Shown: positions 28,448-32,437 of the stretch, piece after piece
Layout of the letters: each line of letters opens with the position of its first letter
Numbering within the stretch: position 1 is the stretch's first letter
Source of the DNA: Acidobacteriota bacterium
Lineage (GTDB): Bacteria > Acidobacteriota > Vicinamibacteria > Vicinamibacterales > SCN-69-37
Length of the DNA: 32,437 nucleotides
Reading direction: 5' to 3'
Assembly (NCBI GenBank): GCA_009694745.1
Contig: SHUF01000029.1
Span: 1-32,437, forward strand
Notes under the pieces: generated by a model
Databases searched by the model: none
What the model saw: only the letters and a program-made list of their open reading frames with translations
What the model was told of the DNA's origin: nothing
Translations under genes and position numbers: made by a program

Positions 28448-31400
28448 TCAGTTTTTCCAGATCGCGCCATAGCCGAGATCCCAGAGTGTCTTGTTCAACG
28501 ACGGCAGGTCCGTGCCGAGGATGTCTTCGGAGCGACGCCTGAGCGCCGTCCACTCGGCGTTCATCTTTTCGAGCATGTCGAGCGACGACTGGTTCACCCT
28601 GGGCACATCGCTCTCGGTCTGGTTGACCAGGAACAAGTAGTTGGCCGTGAACATGTTCACGAAGTTTTCCACGTCGTCGTACGCCTTGGCTTTGCGCTGG
28701 ACCATGGCGTCGTCCCACTCCTTCATTTTTTTGAGGAGCGCGTCGGCATCACGCTTGACGGCCGCGAACTTGTCTCCCGCAGGCAGTGCCGCGTGGATCG
28801 CCTCGAGCTGCTTCTGTTTTTCGTACAGACTGTTCACCGCTTTGTGCATGGCGGTGACGTCGGACTCCATCCTCGACATGATCGCGTGATAGTCGCGGTA
28901 GCCTGAGGCGGTGGTGGAGTAGAGCGGGTTGGCGAGAATTTCGGCCTCGGTCGTCGCGGTCTGCGCGCCCATCTTGAGCGTGACGCGATACTTTCCGGGA
29001 ATCGCCTTGTGGCCGTCATAGCTGGCCTCGATATAGACGCCAGGAACGCCTGGGATGATCGGATAGCGCATGTCCCAGACAAAACGGTTCAGCCCCTTGC
29101 CCTTGGGCAACGCGGGATCCGCGTCGGGACCGCCATCCCATTTTTTGAAGTCGGCCTTCTTCGAAGAGAAGGTGCGCACGGCCTTGCCGTCCGCGTCCAC
29201 GATTTCGAGCGTAATGTCATCGGTCTTCGGCAACTCCGGAAGGGTGTAGTAGAGGACGATGCCGTTGGCGGGATTCACGCCGCGGAACTTGTTGGCTCCG
29301 GTGAACTCCTCGTCTGACCCGTTCAGTTCGCTGCCGCCGTTGGCAAGAATCGCTGGCCCCGGCTGGAAGATCGAGAACGCGGGCGTGTCTTTCTTGAACT
29401 GACGAATCAGCGACAAGTCATCGAGCACCCAGAACGACCGCCCTGAGGTCGCGGCGATCAGGTTCCCCTTGTGCACACGCAGGTCCGTGATTGGGGCCAC
29501 CGGCAGGTTCAACTGAAACGCCGACCAGTCTTTGCCGCCGTTCCAGGACACGAACGCGCCAATCTCGGTGCCGGCATAGAGCAGGTCACGCCTGACGTCA
29601 TCTTCGCGCACCACACGCGTGAACGCATTGCCCGGGATGCCGTTGTCAATCTTCGTCCACGTTGCGCCATAGTCGGTGGTCTTGTAGAGGCCGGGCGCGT
29701 GGTCGTTGAACTTGTAGCGGGTGGTGGCGATGTAGGCCGTCGCCTTGTCGAAGGGTGATACCTCGATGGCGTTGATCAGGCACTCGGCCAGGCCAGGCGG
29801 CGTCACGTTCTTCCACGTCGCGCCACCGTCTCGTGTCAGCTGCACCAGTCCATCATCGCTGCCCGTCCAGATGACGCCTTTTTCGTGCGGCGATTCGGTG
29901 ACGTAGGCGAGCGTGCCGTAGTTCTCGGCTCCGACGGCTTCGTTGGTATACGGGCCGCCGCCTTTGCCTTGCTTCTCTGCGATGTTGCGCGTGAGATCAG
30001 GCGAGACTTCTTTCCACGTCTTGCCCATATCCGACGTCTTCAGCAGGAACTGCGCGCCGTGATAGTAGGTGTTCGGCTCGTGTTTGCTCCAGATGATGGG
30101 CGCGTTCCAGTTGTACCGGTATTTCATGTCCTTGGCGTCCATCGCCAGGTACTGGATCGGCGCGGCCATGATGTTGGTGCCTGCGGTGGCCTTGGTATCA
30201 AGCACCTCGATCGTGCCATGATAACTGCCGCCGAGCACGAATCGGGGATTGTCGGGGTCGAACGCCAGGAACGCGCTCTCGCCACCGGCTGATGACGTCC
30301 AGCTGGCAGTGTTGATGCCGCCGGCCCCCAGTTCGCGACTGGCGATCGAGACCGAGGAGTTGTCCTGCTGGCCGGCGTAGATGCGGTAGGGGAATTGGTT
30401 ATCCACGTTGATGCGATAGAACTGGGCGGTGGGCATGTTGCTTTGCACGGCCCAGCTCTTGCCGCGGTCAAACGTGATCGAGGCGCCACCGTCGTTGGAG
30501 AGGACGAAGTTGTCCGGGTTCTGCGGGTTAATCCACAGATCGTGAAAGTCGCCATGCGGTGCTGACATCACGGTCCACGTCTTGCCGCCGTCGTCGGACC
30601 GCAGCATCGGGGCGCTGAGGACGTAGATCGTATTCTCGTTCTTCGGATCGATGAACAATTCAATGTAGTACCAGGCGCGCTGCACCAGGCGCGAGTCGCC
30701 CGAGACTTTGCTCCAGCTCTTGCCGGCGTTGTTCGAGACGTACAGGCCGCGCTCGTCTTTCGTGGAATCGGTTTCGATGAGGGCGTAGACCTTTTCGGAA
30801 TTGGAGCGGCTGACGGCAATCGCCATCTTGCCCATGCCTTCAGGCAGCCCCTCCTTCATCTTTTCCCACGACTCGCCGCTGTCGGTGGACTTGTAGAGGC
30901 CGCCGCCGGGGCCGCCACTGATCACTTTCCAGGGCAGGCGGCCGTATTCCCACATCGCTGCATACATGATGCGCGGGTTCGTCGCGTCCATCGAGAGTTC
31001 AGAGGACCCTGTCCGCTCATCGACAAAGAGCACGTTCTTCCAGGTGGCGCCGCCGTCCGTGGACTTAAACACGCCGCGCTGTTTCGATGAACTGTACAGC
31101 GCGCCTTGCGCGGCGACGTACACAATGTCGGGATTCTTCGGATGCACGATGATGCGCGAGATGTGCTGCGTCTCACCCAGGCCCATGTGTTTCCAGGTCT
31201 TGCCGGCGTCAGTGGAACGGTAGACGCCGTCGCCGTGATGTGTCATGACGCCGCGCACGGCGTGTTCACCCATGCCCACATACACGACGTTCACGTCGCT
31301 TTCGGCCACGGCCACCGCGCCGACCGACCCGGTCTTGAAGAACCCATCCGAGACATTGCGCCAGCTGATGCCCATGTCGTCGGTCTTCCACAAGCCGCCA

Positions 31401-31621
31401 CCGGTGGTGCCCATGTAGTAGGTCTTCGGGTCGCCGGGAACTCCCGTGCTGGCCACGGAGCGTCCGCCCCGAAACGGCCCGATCGACCGCCACTTGACCG
31501 GCTTGAAGAAGGCGTTGAGGTCGTCGGCTGCCGGTGGGGCGGCCTGGGGCGTGGTGGCCTGGGCTGATACCGTCACGGCCGCGCTGCAGAGAACAAGAAG
31601 GAGGAGGAGTCTTTGAGTCAT
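28448..31621 (-). CDS. Large exported VPS10/sortilin-like Asp-box propeller protein
   Basis: A 1057-residue protein with a signal peptide ([21 protein letters not shown]). About residues 40-740 form BNR/Asp-box repeats of the S-x-D-x-G-x-T-W type: [63 protein letters not shown] and TTDYGATWT. This matches the bacterial sortilin/VPS10-like group. The C-terminal 300 residues hold a beta domain ([20 protein letters not shown], then [10 protein letters not shown]). A helical part follows ([20 protein letters not shown]). Such proteins are abundant in Acidobacteria. They are often called glycosyl hydrolases, but no catalytic residues can be named, so peptide or glycan binding is equally likely. 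It is convergent with the sulfatase gene. Confidence 0.88.
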   Translation of the reverse strand: MTQRLLLLLVLCSAAVTVSAQATTPQAAPPAADDLNAFFKPVKWRSIGPFRGGRSVASTGVPGDPKTYYMGTTGGGLWKTDDMGISWRNVSDGFFKTGSVGAVAVAESDVNVVYVGMGEHAVRGVMTHHGDGVYRSTDAGKTWKHMGLGETQHISRIIVHPKNPDIVYVAAQGALYSSSKQRGVFKSTDGGATWKNVLFVDERTGSSELSMDATNPRIMYAAMWEYGRLPWKVISGGPGGGLYKSTDSGESWEKMKEGLPEGMGKMAIAVSRSNSEKVYALIETDSTKDERGLYVSNNAGKSWSKVSGDSRLVQRAWYYIELFIDPKNENTIYVLSAPMLRSDDGGKTWTVMSAPHGDFHDLWINPQNPDNFVLSNDGGASITFDRGKSWAVQSNMPTAQFYRINVDNQFPYRIYAGQQDNSSVSIASRELGAGGINTASWTSSAGGESAFLAFDPDNPRFVLGGSYHGTIEVLDTKATAGTNIMAAPIQYLAMDAKDMKYRYNWNAPIIWSKHEPNTYYHGAQFLLKTSDMGKTWKEVSPDLTRNIAEKQGKGGGPYTNEAVGAENYGTLAYVTESPHEKGVIWTGSDDGLVQLTRDGGATWKNVTPPGLAECLINAIEVSPFDKATAYIATTRYKFNDHAPGLYKTTDYGATWTKIDNGIPGNAFTRVVREDDVRRDLLYAGTEIGAFVSWNGGKDWSAFQLNLPVAPITDLRVHKGNLIAATSGRSFWVLDDLSLIRQFKKDTPAFSIFQPGPAILANGGSELNGSDEEFTGANKFRGVNPANGIVLYYTLPELPKTDDITLEIVDADGKAVRTFSSKKADFKKWDGGPDADPALPKGKGLNRFVWDMRYPIIPGVPGVYIEASYDGHKAIPGKYRVTLKMGAQTATTEAEILANPLYSTTASGYRDYHAIMSRMESDVTAMHKAVNSLYEKQKQLEAIHAALPAGDKFAAVKRDADALLKKMKEWDDAMVQRKAKAYDDVENFVNMFTANYLFLVNQTESDVPRVNQSSLDMLEKMNAEWTALRRRSEDILGTDLPSLNKTLWDLGYGAIWKN

Positions 31622-31733
31622 AAGGAAGTCGCCGCCAAGATTATGAACGAAGACGACGGATATGGGGGCGGGTCAACCCCCAATTGAATTGACGCGCATT
31701 GCCTTTGACCAGCGGCGGCGCGCGACGACGTCG

Positions 31734-32437
31734 TCAGGGCCGTCGTTGCAGAGCGAACTTCTGCACCCGTCGCCCCGTGGACGCCTCGCCCACATAAAGG
31801 TTGCCCTGCGAGTCCACGCTCATGCCGTGAGGGCGCAACATCTGTCCCACCTGGCGGCCGCCGTGGCCGAATTCGCCCACGACCTCGAGTGTGGAACGCC
31901 GGAGGATCCACACTTTGTGATTCGTGCCGTCGGCCATGTACAGCCACTGCTGCTGGGCGTCAGGCGAGAGCACGATCACAAACGCGGACCCTGACGACAG
32001 CGTGGCGGGCGCGATCACTTTCTCGGCCAGGAACTTGCCCGACTGATCGAACACCTGGATGCGGTTGCCGCGACGGTCGGCCACATAGATGCGGCCGTCG
32101 TTCGAGCCCGTGAGGCCGTGCACGGTCGAAAACTGTGTGGGCAGTTGACCGCTCATCATGGACTTCGGGTCGAACTTCGTGGTGTCGTCGGGCGGCTTGC
32201 CGTACGCGCCCCAGTGACGCAGATACTTGCCCGTCGCGCCGTCCACCACAATCACGCGCCGGTTCCGGTAGCCGTCAGCGATAAACGCCTCATTGGTTTT
32301 CGGGTCCACCCAGATGCCGGCCGGACCGCCCATCAGCGTGGTGTCGGCGCTCCCGGCGTTTTTGTCGTACTGACCGATGGTGAGCAGGAGCTTGCCGTCG
32401 CGCGTGAACTTCATCACGCGGTGGTGCTGATAACTGC
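31734..32437 (-). CDS. NHL-repeat beta-propeller protein, C-terminal part (partial)
   Basis: The frame is open through the right edge, so only about the last 234 residues are seen. The visible text before the first Met (SYQHHRV) joins smoothly to MKFTRDGKLLLTIGQY, so no start lies in the window. NHL blades are clear: GGPAGIWVDPKTNEAFIADG with RNRRVIVVDGATGKYLRHWG, STVHGLTGSNDGRIYVADRR with GNRIQVFDQSGKFL, and LRPHGMSVDSQGNLYVGEAS with TGRRVQKF at the end. Such six-bladed propellers in this group are usually secreted. It may bind ligands or act as a peptidylglycine-lyase-like enzyme, which this part cannot decide. It reads in the same direction as the VPS10-like gene, 112 bp upstream of it. 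Confidence 0.85.
   Translation of the reverse strand, partial: SYQHHRVMKFTRDGKLLLTIGQYDKNAGSADTTLMGGPAGIWVDPKTNEAFIADGYRNRRVIVVDGATGKYLRHWGAYGKPPDDTTKFDPKSMMSGQLPTQFSTVHGLTGSNDGRIYVADRRGNRIQVFDQSGKFLAEKVIAPATLSSGSAFVIVLSPDAQQQWLYMADGTNHKVWILRRSTLEVVGEFGHGGRQVGQMLRPHGMSVDSQGNLYVGEASTGRRVQKFALQRRP

Overview
The window looks like a chromosomal segment of a high-GC, free-living Gram-negative bacterium. The best guess is Acidobacteriota, probably the Vicinamibacteria lineage (inference). It rests on the mix of exported M14 and M28 peptidases, a Tat-exported TldD with a glycine-rich loop, a large VPS10/sortilin-like Asp-box protein, PQQ-like and NHL propellers, and REP-like GGGCTTCAGCCC palindromes. 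No rRNA, tRNA or CRISPR array was found.

Layout. 1-677: 3' end of an M14-type carboxypeptidase. 872-2635 (-): exported M28 aminopeptidase. 2718-3023 (+): small conserved-type hypothetical whose last codons are a REP element. 3069-5729 (-): operon of a Sfp-type phosphopantetheinyl transferase, a metallophosphoesterase and an ATP-grasp (D-Ala-D-Ala ligase-like) enzyme. It diverges from a FabD/trans-AT-like malonyltransferase (6017-6874). 6885-7572: a four-helix-bundle (23S IVS-type) gene framed by 55-bp inverted repeats. 7582-8376 (-): DUF4097 lipoprotein. 8652-9574 (-): tryptophan 2,3-dioxygenase with a small translationally coupled ORF upstream. 9635-16866 (+): moxR - DUF58 - BatA-like - DUF4175-like - GATase-like membrane operon. 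16963-18753 (-): GT39-like membrane glycosyltransferase. 18817-21848 (+): tldE-tldD pair. 21854-23691 (-): PQQ-like propeller and TPR protein. 23770-26376 (+): a three-gene aromatic-catabolism operon in which two genes carry nonsense codons and the third has a damaged nucleophile elbow. 26422-27005 (+): RHH/PemK toxin-antitoxin pair, overlapping a sulfatase (27005-28393). 28448-31621 (-): VPS10-like protein. 31734-end (-): NHL propeller.

The most unusual content is between and inside genes. Five long imperfect hairpins are built from iterated short words. Type A uses words of the kind CGAAATGTC/ACAAATGTCC/GAAATGGCG and occurs three times in 3 kb; one copy frames the four-helix-bundle gene exactly as a 23S rRNA intervening sequence frames its ORF. 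Type B uses GGATTGAGGATTG and occurs at 693-860 and about 10639-10940. Two nearly identical ~51-bp palindromes lie in frame inside the BatA-like gene. Two REP-type double hairpins lie at convergent gene ends. One has compensatory base changes between its two copies; the other supplies the C-terminus of a protein. Several genes begin 6-8 nt after a -10 hexamer with no Shine-Dalgarno sequence, which suggests leaderless mRNAs.
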